Below, in pieces: positions 1 through 11,890 of a DNA stretch of 64,000 nt. Source of the stretch: Linyphia triangularis (lineage: Eukaryota > Arthropoda > Arachnida > Araneae > Linyphiidae); NCBI GenBank assembly GCA_963978545.1, contig OZ021732.1, positions 62,348,714 through 62,412,713 of the forward strand, read 5' to 3'. Numbering within the stretch: position 1 is the first letter of the stretch; each line of letters begins with the position of its first letter. The notes beneath the pieces are model-generated. The model was not told the origin of the DNA. It did no database searches and saw only the letters and a program-made list of their open reading frames with translations. The translations under genes were made by a program, and so were the position numbers.

Positions 1-877
1 TCAAAAGCTTGATTGATTTCTACTTTTTACTTATTAATCTCGTTCTTTTGCGAACTGATTCAAATATTGATGTATTATAACGCATTAATTTTTTTTTTTG
101 AATGTGTGTAGACAGGACCACAACTAGTGGGGGAGCAATCGGGACATGTGTCCCGGGCGCAGAGCTTGGGGTACGCTAAAATGGTGAAACAAAAACTATT
201 GTTTCTTGACACTAAGGTAATGAATTCAATTTTCCTACCATACAAAATTCCTTTGTAACTCGCTCATTCCCCTTTCACCACAAAGCTAAATATACATTTT
301 TTCCCTCAATATATTGTATTATTTATCATGGTAAGTTGGACAATGATAAATAATATGATGATGAATAATTAATATTAAATTAGGATAATACTGTAAATCA
401 AAACTCCTTTTTTCGCATCCCATGTCTTTCAAGAGCCATAAGAAGGTGATGAAGTGCGAGGGAGCCTGGCTCACCCTAAATATTCCCCTCTAAAATTTTG
501 ACCCACAAGACTATAAAATTATTTTTTTTATTATTTTTATTTTGGCCCCACAAGATAATCTGTTGCCCCCCCCCCCCTCAAATATTTTATAGAGTTATGG
601 GCATGTGTCCTTTTCTAGGAACTCACAAATCCTCGAACCTCTACTGCATTGTCATAATCAAAAATAATTTTAAAAGAAATTTAAGTTTTCTGAATAAAAA
701 AAGGAAGGCGGGGGAGGGGCAGCCACCCACTACTGAACACGGGCAGCCGGATACCATGCTCCGGTCTTAGTTTAAAAGGTTCCATCGTGGTTTCAGGTGG
801 CCAAAATGTATTTTTAATTTCCAGTTTTTTTAGCTTTTTCATCGTAAGCGTGTAAACAAGTTTCTTTCAAGAGATGA
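1..877. other. No gene recognised; low-complexity and probable transposon-flank sequence
   Basis: No convincing coding frame. A 90-codon frame at 498-770 has low-complexity composition and contains a poly-C run near 566-580, so I do not call it. The GC-richer stretch near 130-180 stands out from the AT-rich surroundings and, lying upstream of the hAT remnant, may be its 5' part; that is inference. Confidence 0.4.
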
Positions 878-1429
878 TTTAACTGTAGACCGTTTTTTGG
901 AATCAGTTTGGATAACTGTCTTTTGGAATCAACTCGGAACATTGCATCTTCTGATGCTATCGTTGAAGTCAAGAAGATTGGCGAGAACAACAATGTACCA
1001 GCTGATTAACATCAACAAGATGGACGTGAAAGATTTACAGTATGAAACTCAAAAATTATTTGACACATAGCAAGACAATAACAATACAAAAGAATTATTT
1101 CGAGAAGTGGAAAGTTTTAAATACCATATGCCTTTGCAACTGTTAACTCTATAAAAACTGCACCTCCATCAACCCTTTTGAGATTCATTTACCTTCATAG
1201 ACTTGAAGAAGAGTATCCTTATCCAAACCTGACCGTATCCTTAAAGATACTAACTCTTCCTGTTATGGTTGCTTCAGACGAAAGAAGTTTTAGCAAATTG
1301 GAAATTGTTAAAAAACATTTACGAAGCACCGTGGGGCAAGATGGACTAACAAATTTGAGCACCAGAGCGTTGTCTATTTACTGTGATGATGTCATCAAAA
1401 ACTTTGGTGCAAAGAAAATAGTAGTTTGA
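878..1429 (+). pseudogene. hAT-family transposase remnant, C-terminal dimerisation region
   Basis: The open part (1178-1429) carries the typical hAT C-terminal signature: a hydrophobic L-K-I-L-T-L-P-V segment, then V-A-S-D-E-R-S-F-S-K-L and a conserved K-x-L-R-S-T. In hAT transposases this region mediates dimerisation and closes the catalytic fold. The stretch from about 878 to 1177 holds related-looking pieces in more than one frame with stop codons, so the gene is broken. It belongs to the ZMYM/52-kDa-repressor-like group of hAT proteins by its motif wording, from memory. No intact terminal inverted repeats were identified. It is not a host gene. Confidence 0.75.
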
Positions 1430-1771
1430 ATCTGACTTTTAGGATAAGACCAACGATTATGCTTATTTATATGGAGTAGGTATATATGCTATTAATATTA
1501 TCCATTACATAATTGGTAATAAATACTATTCTAAGACATTCTATGTCTATTTAGCCAATCGTTTCCTAAATTTACAAACTATTTTATTATTAAATTAAAT
1601 TTATTAACTACAAGATTAAACAAGAATTAACTTTGAATAAGATTAAATAGATAAGACGTTGGAGTTGATCACACATGCGAGAGGGACGCAAAAATCTTAG
1701 TCTGCCTCGGGAGCCAAAAATTCTAGTTGAGGGCGTTTTTTTACTAAAAATTATTATTATTATTATTATTA

Positions 1772-1803
<32 letters not shown>

Positions 1804-2021
1804 CGAATTTTTTTGTCAATTTTTAGAATTCTTTACAATACTTCATCATACATCTTGAAGTATTGAAATCGCAACCACTATGGTTTTACCATTTGCATTT
1901 TTGTAACAGTTAATTCAAAATTTTTGGATATCATTTCTATTGCGTTTCAATATGGTAGGGAACAATGACAAATATTTGCAATTTACACTGGTCAAAACTA
2001 TTAAATAATAACTTGTTTTTT
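1430..2021. other. Intergenic AT-rich sequence with (ATT)n and T-run
   Basis: No gene seen. Positions 1751-1797 are an (ATT)n stretch running into a long T homopolymer. The rest is unremarkable AT-rich DNA. Confidence 0.6.
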
Positions 2022-2228
2022 CCTTAATAACTTCTCAGTGGAGCTGCATAAACAAATTCACATTAAAGAGACATCTTTATGTAACACAACAATAAGTAAA
2101 AGAACTCAGTCGCAAATTGAATGGCAAAGTGTACAATGGGGGCATATGCAAAAGATTGGAGTACCATTAGTGTGCAATTGTACAGATGCATCCACATTCA
2201 AAACCACGCAACTCGAGTAATTCAAATT
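2022..2228 (+). repeat. Outer inverted repeat, left arm
   Basis: About 200 bp that recurs in reverse complement at roughly 7365-7590, including the shared cores AGTAAAA-AACTCA-TCGCAAATTGAA and CACAGATGC-TCCACATT. The two arms bracket the whole 2.0-7.6 kb block. A short open frame here and its twin on the other arm are translations of this repeat, not genes. Confidence 0.7.
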
Positions 2229-3187
2229 TAGTGTGAGATATGATCACCCCTGTCATCAATGTTTACTAGGCACTGTATTATTATACTTAACATGAGTTTC
2301 TTAATGAATTCTAGAGGTTAAATTTCTCGTCCCACCTTTTGAACTTTTTGTAATTAATGGAAAGTTCCTAATACAAGTAAATCTTTCCACAATGCATATT
2401 GTAGAAGCGTCCCTCACATGCTTGTTGAAATTTGGATTATAATAATGATCTGGCTTACTTATAGAGGCGATATTCATATTTTTTAATCGTCTATCCAAAG
2501 CAAAAGTGGGATAAAATATGCCACAAGTATCAATAAACACGGTTTAGAAACCGATATTTCACCATTATAGACTTGTCTATATCAAATAAATATAATTATA
2601 GTAAAAAAGTCGAACTTAATTACCTTTTGCGCTCCTGGGGAGATTAATAAAGCAGTACAACATTTTGCATCCCAGTCTAAAACTTTTTAATATCAGATAC
2701 TTTTTACTGAAAATAATATTTTCAGTTTCATGTTTTGATATTTTGATGCAAAATCTGTTGGATTATTTTATTAAGCTCGCCAGGAACGCAAAAGATAATT
2801 AAATTCGACTTTTTACCTTAATTACGTTTACTTGATCTAGACAAATCTTTAATGGTGAAATATCGGTTTCTAAATCGTGTTTATTGATTCTTGTGACATA
2901 TTGTATCCCACTTTTGCTTTGGATGGACGATTAAAAAATACGAATATCGCTCCTATACGTAAGCCAGATCATTCCTCAAATCCAAATTACATCAAGCATG
3001 CGTGGGATGCTTCTACGGTAACCATTGTGGAAAGATTTAATGTATTGGGAACTTTTCATCATTTACAAACAGTTAATAAGGTGGGAAGAGCGATTTAGCC
3101 TCTACAATTCTTCAAGAAACTCATGTTAAGTATAAGAATACAATGCCTAATAAACACCGATGACAGTGAATATCAGATCTCACCCTA
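2229..3187. mobile_element. Foldback (palindromic) element of about 960 bp
   Basis: A large imperfect palindrome: the left arm (about 2229-2640) matches the reverse complement of the right arm (about 2790-3185). The centre near 2708-2726 contains the small perfect palindrome CTGAAAATAATATTTTCAG. Matching frames of 79 codons (minus, 2540-2301) and 73 codons (plus, 2877-3098) encode similar peptides only because the arms are inverted copies. The outer ends read TAGTGTGAGAT and ATCTCACCCTA. No transposase is encoded, so it is non-autonomous. Confidence 0.7.
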
Positions 3188-3229
3188 CCCAGATAGCATT
3201 TTAACCTTTTCAAAACCTTGTGTAAACCC

Positions 3230-3600
3230 TATAAACGAAAGGGTTTCACCCTTGTCGCAAGCTTGTCACGACAAGGGTATAACCTTGTGACAAGCCTAAA
3301 AAAAGGGTCCTAGTTTACACTTGAAAAGCTTGTCGTAACCTTGTCGCGACGAAGCTTGCGAAAAGGTTTTCAGTGTAAACCTTTTCATAACCTTGTCGCG
3401 ACAAGCTTGTGACAAGGTTTAGCGAAAAACTTTTCATAACCTTGTCACGACAAGCTTGTTATAAGGTTTTAGCGTAAACCTTTTCATAACCTTGTCGCGA
3501 CAAGCTTGTGACAAGGTTTAGCGTAAACCTTTTCATAACCTTGTCGCGACAAGCTTGTCGTAAGGTTTTCACTGTAAAGTGTACGAAAACCTTTTAATTA
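3230..3600. repeat. Tandem array, period 49-50 bp, made of nested palindromes
   Basis: The string CATAACCTTGTC starts at 3386, 3435, 3485 and 3534, a period of 49-50 bp. Each unit contains the perfect palindromes TTGTCGCGACAA and ACAAGCTTGT side by side, so each strand can form repeated hairpins. It forms the left subterminal region of the 3188-7362 element. Confidence 0.8.
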
Positions 3601-3706
3601 TAAGGTTGCTATAAGGTTTACACTGAAAAGGGTATGTAAACCTTTTCATTACAAGGTTTATACTGAAAAGAGAGGGTAAACCTTTTCATTTTAACCTTTA
3701 ACTGCT

Positions 3707-3900
3707 GTGGTTGGGTGGTTTGAGGTTTGGCGCAAGAGCAACACATGGTCCATACTGCGCCACACAAATTTGTGAACATCAGTTTAAAGTTTAAGAAACA
3801 AAGTATCAGAAAAATAAATATAAAAGTCAAAGATGCGATATTTTAGGGGGTGAAAGCATTCCACAAAAAATGACTCGCGGTCTGTCAGACCGCTTACAGC
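3707..3900 (+). repeat. Direct repeat copy 1 ending in a perfect hairpin
   Basis: About 195 bp repeated at 4338-4535. Shared text runs from GTGGTTGGGTGGTTTGAG through GTATCAGAAAAATAAATATA to TGACTCG. This copy ends with GCGGTCTGTCAGACCGC, a perfect 8-bp-arm hairpin; in the second copy one arm has decayed. Confidence 0.75.
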
Positions 3901-4337
3901 AGTTTAAGGTTGTTATTAGGTAGATATAAGAAATAATGTTCTTACTTTATGAAGGAAATGTGTCGAATTTTTAAGGTCAAAAAGAAGCATTTTATTTTGA
4001 GAGTTCCAATATTATCAGAAAAATGGACGAACTCAACATTATCAAAATTTGGTGGCTATTGTAATAGATATTTAATCAATTGGAATTTAATTACAATAAA
4101 AGGTTTTGATGGCACCAAAAGTAACTCAATTTATTAAGATATTCAACTTTATTTGCTATAGATGGAACTCATTAGAATTGCAAACATAACTTTTGAAAAA
4201 TACTTCAAAATTGAGTAAAATAATTTATTATTCCGAAGATGCATCGAGATTATATCAGGTTCCCTGACTTGCATTATACACTTTAAATCGCATTGAATTT
4301 TTTTTTCAAGCTGGTTTGTTGAAAAAGTCGTGGTTTC

Positions 4338-4535
4338 TTGTGGTTGGGTGGTTTGAGATTTTTGCCTCAAAAGCTACACATGGTTCATACTGAGCCAAAT
4401 AAATTGGTGAACATCGGTTTAAAGTTTAAGAAACATAGTATCAGAAAAATAAATATAAAAGTCAAAGATGCGATATTTTAGGGGGTGAAAGCATTCCACA
4501 AAAAAAATGACTCGAAGTCTGTCAGACCGCTTAAA
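4338..4535 (+). repeat. Direct repeat copy 2
   Basis: Second copy of the 3707-3900 repeat, with scattered substitutions and a hairpin arm reading GAAGTCTG instead of GCGGTCTG. Together the pair suggests a tandem or inserted duplication inside the larger element. Confidence 0.75.
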
Positions 4536-5439
4536 GTAGTTAAAGATTAACAGGCCTTTACATTTTTATTGCTCATCCTATTTCAGAAAACACAATAATC
4601 AGACTATCAACAGTTAAAATTTATTTTTGAACATATATATAAATTAATAATAAAAAAATCAAAGCAGGCACACAAGTTAATCTTGCAGAGGCAAGTCGGC
4701 TGCTTCACTTTTTCTTTTTTCTCTGAAAAATAAATAAAGTTTACAATAGAGAAATAGCATTAAACAATACTTTATTAACAAAAATGTCTTAAAATAATAA
4801 TTTATTATGGGTTGGGTATCTTTATGTAAGCAAAGCTATAAGTGAATATATTGCTTCTAAAATTAAATAATAAACTATTTAATTTTAGCTGTGGACTACT
4901 TAAATGCCATGTATTCTGACTATTTAAATGTTTCTAATAAATTATTCAATTCGAAGAATTTTTGAAATATACATTTCATGAAAATCAGTGCTCTTTTAAA
5001 TTTTTTCATTTTTCATGAAACATACATGGGAAATTCAATTAAAATGTTTGTTTCCTTTTTTTTATTAAATTATTTTTTAAAAGTTGACAACTTTGATGGA
5101 AGAGGATAGTGAACTTTCAAAAGAGTAAAATAATTGATTTTTTTTACTAAGGGATTTTAAAATTATTGCTTCAAATAGTAAAAATGGTTGAAACAAGTTT
5201 TCGATAATTGCATTCTTATAGTTGATTTTAAAATAGATTTTTCGTATAACCAGGGATGAGAGGGATCAGAGAGCAAAAAGGAGGAAATCTAAAAATTCGT
5301 TAAAAAAAGCTTGCAGAAGGAATACACAAAAATTTAACAAAAAAATATGCAGGAAGGATGATTTAATAATTTTAAAGATACAATGAAATTTCACATACTA
5401 TATAATAATTATATTTTAAATATTAGGAGGGCGATTCCG
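4536..5439. other. Interior of the 4.2-kb element, no gene seen
   Basis: AT-rich with short frames only. Nothing recognisable on either strand. Confidence 0.5.
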
Positions 5440-6160
5440 TACTCGCGGGTGCAACATTTAGATTCACTCAAGGTTGAAAATATTTATTGTCAAATATTGG
5501 TAAAAGTAGAGCCATTATGAAAATATCTTAAAAAACACCCCACGCTTTTTTACGATAAAATAAATATTTTTTGTTAATCACTCTATTCTTACTTCAAACT
5601 TATTTAAAATTATTTTCTCCTTTTTAGTTCACTTTTCTATTAAAGCGTGTTTTTTTAGTTTTTAAACTATTAATTATTTTTTCTGTAAACTATAATTTTT
5701 GTTTAGTTAGTGTACAAAAATCTCCAGTTGTTTCTGCCAATAGTCACATGCTTGTCTCAAATTTAAGTCATGTGTATGCCTTAGTACACACCGTATTACT
5801 TGGCACAAAACACTACCGTGTCTCTGAATATGAAAAATCACAAATCCTGAAGATTCTGGTAAGGATAATGCGACTAAAAAAACACGCTTTGTATAAACGT
5901 TGTTCAAACGACAAATAATTCAAACGGCACACCAGGGTTTGATTCCGGAGAAGGTTGGTTGGAATTTAACGGCGCAAGGGCAACACGAGCTAATCCTTGT
6001 GATAAAGTGACAAACTTGTTCAATTATTGAATTGTCATCGGTCCTTAATAAGTATGCCAAATTTCGAGTTAATCCGACGTTTTGAAGGGGGTCAAAATCA
6101 TGTTCAAAGATTCCGTTACATACTAACATACGTCTGAAGCTAATAAAAGCGTATTAAAAA
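5440..6160 (+). repeat. Dispersed repeat, sister of 36.0-36.7 kb
   Basis: Two blocks match the 36-kb region in the same orientation: 5530-5908 (shared CCAATAGTCACATGCTTGTC, GTGTATGCCTTAGTACAC and AAGGATAATGCGACTAAAA) and 5925-6150 (shared CGGAGAAGGTTGGTTGGAAT and AAACTAATAAAAGCGT). The short piece at about 5909-5954 is the residue of an 18S rRNA-like segment that is longer in the sister copy. The 66- and 69-codon minus-strand frames here are not genes. Confidence 0.75.
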
Positions 6161-6789
6161 AGACTGATCGAATGGCCTTGTCAGTTGAAAAAACAAACAT
6201 TTTAGGGAATGAGGAACGGACTTTTTAATGAGAGCGGACTTTTTAAACGATTAAACTTATCCATTTTCAAAATTTTGGTGAATAACGAGTTTTTCAGCAG
6301 ATGAATAATTAACGAAATTCGCGGAAAATCACATGTGTCGATAATATAAAAACGATCAAATGCGCTACTTTAAAATTTCAATGAAGTCGATTAAAATATC
6401 TTCCGAAATACAAATACACGATTCGTGTATAAATTAACTTGCGAAAAAAATAAAACAGCATATACATCAATTCAATAGAACAGAAAGCAAGCGATTCATT
6501 GACGATTTAATCAATTACTAAATGAAATTTACAATGAAAAGAAATTCCTCATACCGGCTGCAAACACCGGACCATGCTTGCGAACATAATACGATTCCTA
6601 CATAAATTAACTTAGAAAATAAAATAAAAAGTGTGCAGCAGATATTTAATAAAGCAGAAAAAAAAAATGTTACTTTGCCTGGAGACTTTCCGGTGAAGAA
6701 ATGTATTTTACGAACACCTACAACTAAAGCAAGAGAAAAAGATAATCCGAGCAAAAACTTGGAATAATTTACCACCAGCGTTGCCAGGT
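6161..6789. other. No gene seen
   Basis: AT-rich interior sequence. An 85-codon minus-strand frame at 6775-6518 has no recognisable motif and its hydrophobic segments look compositional. Confidence 0.4.
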
Positions 6790-7350
6790 TAGTTGAAGAA
6801 AGCTTGCCACACGGTTGAAGCGAAAACGTGTTTACAACCTTGCGATATTAGGTTAGTGTCAGTGTCAACGTTTCGCTGTTATCCTTTTCAAAACCTTATT
6901 TTTAGGTTGCCCTCCAACCTTTTTACAGCAAGTCTAATGACAAGTATAAGACAAGATTTTCGTAAGCTTGCGATGTTAGGTTAGTATCAACGTTGTTGCG
7001 TAAACCTTTACAAAAGCTTGTCGTTCGGTTGCACTGCAACCTTTTCACCGCAAGTCTAATGACAAGTATATATGGCTAGGTTTTCGTAAGCTTGCGATGT
7101 TAAGTAACTGTCAACGTTGTCGCGTAAACCTTTACAAAAACTTGTCGTTCGGTTGCACTGCAACCTTTTCACCGCAAGTCTAATGACAAGTATATGAAAA
7201 GGTTTTCGTAAGCTTGAAATGTTAGGTTACCGTCAACGTTGTCGCTGACAAGTATATGGCAAGGTTTTCATAAGCTTGCCGTTGGGTTGCCCTGTAACCT
7301 TATCACTGAAAGTCAATGACAAGTATATGACAAGGTTTTCATAACCTTGC
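6790..7350. repeat. Tandem array, period about 121-132 bp
   Basis: The core AATGACAAGTAT recurs near 6936, 7057, 7182 and 7315. Units contain TAAGCTTGCGATGTTAGGTTA and AAACCTTTACAAAA-CTTGTCG. It forms the right subterminal zone of the 3188-7362 element and shares the AAGCTTG/ACAAG vocabulary of the left array. Confidence 0.75.
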
Positions 7351-7364
7351 ATGCTATCTGGGTA

Positions 7365-7590
7365 AAGATCAACTCCTTGAGTTGCTTGATTTTTAATGTG
7401 GAAGCATCTGTGCAACTACACACCAGTTGTACTACTCCATTCATTTGAATATGGCTCCACTGTATGCTTTGCATTTCAATTTGCGATTGAGTTGTTTTAC
7501 TTATCGTTATGTTACATAACAATGCCTCTTTGATGTGAATTTCATGTGTTAATGCTGATTCATTAAGATGTTATTAAAGGAAAAATTGGT
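7365..7590 (-). repeat. Outer inverted repeat, right arm
   Basis: Reverse complement of 2022-2228. It begins directly after the TA flank of the 4.2-kb element, so that element and the foldback element at 2229-3187 appear to sit between, or inside, a pair of inverted arms. Confidence 0.7.
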
Positions 7591-7609
7591 TATCCTTTAT
7601 TTTTATTAT

Positions 7610-8509
<900 letters not shown>

Positions 8510-8976
8510 TTATGGCGAGATTGAAAGCTGCAAAATTACAGTTTTAACAAAATTGTATTTTTTAAAATCATATTGGTTTTGTAATCTTTTGAGGACATTT
8601 TTTTTATATTTTTGCAGACATATTTCTTCAAAAATGCTAAAATGAATATCAAAATCAACTTCGTTACTTTTTACGCAAGTGGCCACGTCTTCCGAGTTAT
8701 CGTAGATAGTATAACTGTCGTTGGCGCAGTCCTTAAATTTGGCTAGTTGCTGACTGTAAGCAAGATTTAGCTCACTGGTATTCTGTTTGAAGAGAGCAAT
8801 TGGACTTTGCACAATCTGTCTGGTGAAGAGGCCTTTGGCTTCACGAGCGAAAGACAACATTAAGACGTTAGTTGCTCCGGATCCTTGACCAGCAAGAGTA
8901 ATTTTGGTCTTGTCTCCTCCAAAATTCCCAATATATTTGCTAACAAATCTCAAGGCTTCTAAAATGTCCTTGAGCG
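8510..8976 (-). CDS. Esterase homologue (left gene), coding exon 2, nucleophile lost
   Basis: Continues the exon at 15778-15220: the acceptor TTTATCTTTACAG lies just upstream of 8976, and the split codon (phase 1) completes as Ala. The text aligns with carboxylesterases just after G-N-N: the helix before the elbow, F-G-G-D-K, then I-T-L-A-G-Q-G-S-G-A. In active enzymes this is G-E-S-A-G-A; here the nucleophile codon (8882-8884) is GGA, Gly, with Ser one residue later. Downstream F-T-R-Q-I-V-Q-S and a Cys pair in the expected places support real constraint. The open frame runs to a stop at 8510-8512, which would give a 341-residue protein without the Glu/His half. The last roughly 30 residues look unlike the family, so the true donor is probably earlier and unresolved. 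Confidence 0.8.
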
Positions 8977-9012
8977 CTGTAAAGATAAACAAAATTATTT
9001 TATTGAGAGTAA

Positions 9013-10115
9013 TCATCTATAATAATAAAACAAGCTGTGTATCTGTCTGTGGCTCTGTGGATCTATAGAAACCTACTTAAAATTGGAGTAGAGCTCTGAA
9101 ATTTTCAACATAAGTAGTTTTAGCCTTCTAATTGAACCTTTGAAAAACAGAATTTTAAAATTTCAATTAGTTATTTTTTAATTAGTTTTCTTAATTAATT
9201 AACACTTTTTTTTTTTACAAAACCACTCTTAATAGGGCTACAGTTCTGAAATTTTCATTATAAGTATTTTTGGCCTTCTAATTGGTCTTTAAAAAAACAG
9301 AATTTTAAATTTTATTTAGATCTTTTTTTAATTATTTTTTTTAATTAATTAATTAATAAATATTTTAAAAAATGATTTCTAATAGAGCTACAGCTCTAAA
9401 ATTTTCAACATAAGTAGTTTTAGCCTTTTAATTGAACTTTGGAAAAACAGAATTTTAATTTTTTATTTAGTTCTTTTTTAATTTTTTTTTTTTTTTAATT
9501 AATAAATATTTTACACAACGATTTCTAATAGGGCTACAGCTCTGAAAATTTCAACAAAAATAGTTTGGGCCTTCAAAAAATTGGACTTTTTAAAACAGAA
9601 TTTTAAATTTTTATTTAGATCTTTTTTGATTAATTTTTTAATTAATGAAAATTTTACTAAACGATTTTAAATGAATTTTTAATTAAACTTTTCCCAAAAA
9701 GCGACTTCTAATGGGCCTAGAGTTCTGTAAGTTTCAACATAAGTAGTTTTGACCTTCTAATTTTGCTTTTTACAAATATCACGTGTTAAAATATTCTTAA
9801 AGGGGTGTTGTAATATAGTTATTAAAGGGGAATTTTTTTTCTTGTTTCTCGACAAGGGAGGGGCTTCTAATATTAAGGCTTTACGCAGCAATTAGTTTTT
9901 GGTGTCTGAAGCGACCTTACGCTTAAGCAGCAATGAACCTTGCCAGCGAGAAAAGCGAGCTCGATTTTACGTTGCGATGAACCTTCCTGCGAGCGAGGAG
10001 CCAAAAATTGGGGCCTATACACCAATGACGGATTTCCGCAACGCGGGGCCTCACAGATGGCTAAAATATTTGCACATGGAAAAATTTCGTAGCGAAGCAC
10101 GGGTATTTAGCTAGT
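9013..10115 (+). mobile_element. Helitron-type non-autonomous element (1.1 kb) in the left esterase intron 1
   Basis: It starts TCATCTATAATAATAAAAC after an A and ends ...GGGTATTTAGCTAG before a T, the TC...CTAG/A-T pattern of Helitrons. The last 30 bp (TTTCGTAGCGAAGCACGGG) nearly match the end of the element at 21724-23628. The interior is a decayed tandem array with period about 148 bp (CTCTGAAA-type cores near 9090, 9240, 9388, 9537 and 9720). No Rep/helicase is encoded. It ends only 36 bp before exon 2's acceptor in gene orientation. Confidence 0.7.
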
Positions 10116-11223
10116 AGACTCATAATACGAACAAGACGGAATGTTTAGGGTTACCTCGTGTAAATAAAATGAAAACCACGTGATGGGTGGCCTTTTCGAA
10201 AGAAAGAGGGGAAAAAACCCATTCATTTCAAAGGAAAACGCTTTCGGGTGTCCTACGGAAAATCATTGAATTCAGTAAAAATAGTTCGATATTGATCTGC
10301 ATTTGGTTGTAATGAGAAATTTCAGAAAGGGAGTTCAATAAGCTCTTTCACAAGTAAGTGCTATTTTTTAATTTTTTGCAGAATTAAGGTTTTATAGTAT
10401 ACTCATAAATATGTTCTTTTTTCGTATTCTCAGAAAGCCAGCTTTAATTGGCATATTACGGATTTTATTTTGTAACTAACTTCTGAAAATTGCAGTTAAT
10501 ATTGAAATAGAAGAACAGACCAAAGTTATAGTTGCGTTTTGAAAGAAATTAGTGGCTATTTAAGGATTTTAGTTTCACTTTTAAGTATCAACAACAAATT
10601 CCACGCAGTGGCCGGATTGGCGAAGTTTGGCTCGAATCAAAATGAAATACATTTTGACGTTAATCAAGGTTTTGATCGCAATGCTTAATCTTTTTTTTTT
10701 TTTTTTTTTTTTATCCATTAATAAATAATCTGAATCTTCAAAACTGATGATTAAGAACGTTTTTAATTTGTTTTGATACTTTCATATCGGTTTACCTTGT
10801 GATATTTTTAAATGAAACTTACGGGTTTTTTGGCTTTAACATAACAAGAATATTGGGTGGATATAGAATATTTCGTGCAATAAAACATTAACATTTAAGT
10901 TTCTTTTTCTGTTTTTGTTTTAATTACGATTTTTCCTTTAAAATTATCAGGAAAGTCAATTTTTCTATAAAGCGTACACATGAAATACAAGTTATTTCTA
11001 TACGTTAAAATGTACTTTATATTTACTTCAATTTCTTTTGTGTGTTTATTTGTGGCGGGAAAATCTACGGAAGGCCAATTAACCTATTTGCCGTCATCCA
11101 ATAGAACTGAACTTGGCAGATAAACTTTGTCGAAGACAAGACATTCTATCAAATTTTGGGGGATGTCACTAAAAGTCTTCATTTACACACGCTACTATAT
11201 TACCGCCTCGAAGGAATTTAAAG
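10116..11223. other. Intronic sequence, no gene seen
   Basis: Lies in the first intron of the left esterase gene. About 10970-11120 resembles 13130-13290 (shared TTAATTAACCTATTT and GTCATCCAAT-GA wording), so a dispersed repeat is present twice. Confidence 0.5.
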
Positions 11224-11890
11224 TGTTGCGTTGGACGGGTTCGAAAGATTTGACGCCAAAGCAGATCAAAACTTGCAGAAATTTATTCCAAAATAACTTT
11301 TCACAGTTCTCTTACAGCTTCAGAACTCCTCGTTCTAGTAGACACAATACAACTCTTTTCACCTCAATAGAGCACAAAACAGCAGTTAAAAATTTGACAA
11401 CAACTGCTAAATCGCCGCAAAAGACAATGTAATACAGTTCGCTCAGTATCTCCAGTCAACTAATTCAGTGACTCAAAATCCAAGAACTTCTCAAGTCAGG
11501 AATACAGCTCTCACAATGAACGTTGAGAGACAACTAACTACTAACCAACTCAGGCCGCGCTTATATAGGAGTGGTGAATATACGCGAACCTTCCAGAGAT
11601 AGACATTTGGAGAACTTTCCAGATTGTAGTCGAAAAGTCCTATATACATGTACATGTGATACATGTACCTATACATGTACCGAAAATGTCGCCAAATGGT
11701 CGCCAAGTTTGGCGACATTTGGCTATTTCTCGCCAGAATTGGCGACAAAAATTAGTCGCCAAAACCGTCGCCAACTTGGCTCTATCTCGCCAATTTGGCG
11801 AGATTCCCATTACCATAATGTTAAATGCCCTGCCCCTTGAAACTCGCTTCCCAGAGTTACCTCTGTAAAACTAGTTATCAAGCGATAACA
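11224..11890 (-). repeat. Probable solo LTR
   Basis: On the minus strand it begins TGTTATCGC and ends GCAACA. It contains a TATA box (CTCCTATATAAGCGCGGCC) near 11560-11578 and a downstream AATAAA near 11282-11287, the order of signals expected in an LTR. No matching second LTR, primer site or target duplication was found, so the boundaries are tentative. A dense cluster of TCGCCA/TGGCGA motifs sits in its U3 side (11689-11810). The 101-codon frame starting at 11127 overlaps it and is not a gene. Confidence 0.4.

Larger units (their letters stand above)
3188..7362. mobile_element. 4.2-kb DNA transposon-like element with 12-bp TIR and TA target
   Basis: The termini are perfect 12-bp inverted repeats, CCCAGATAGCAT at 3188 and its complement ending at 7362, each flanked by TA (3186-3187 and 7363-7364). 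Both subterminal zones are arrays of short repeats built on AACCTTGTC/GACAAGGTT. The interior (about 3700-6800) has no recognisable transposase, so I read it as non-autonomous. TA flanks fit a TA-targeting superfamily, but I cannot assign one. Confidence 0.65.

Noticed and set aside
2301..3098. Two similar peptides on opposite strands, at first suggesting a duplicated small gene
   Set aside because: The similarity is explained by the arms of a foldback element; no codon-level conservation or start context.
11127..11432. 101-codon frame
   Set aside because: Overlaps a probable LTR on the other strand; no motif.
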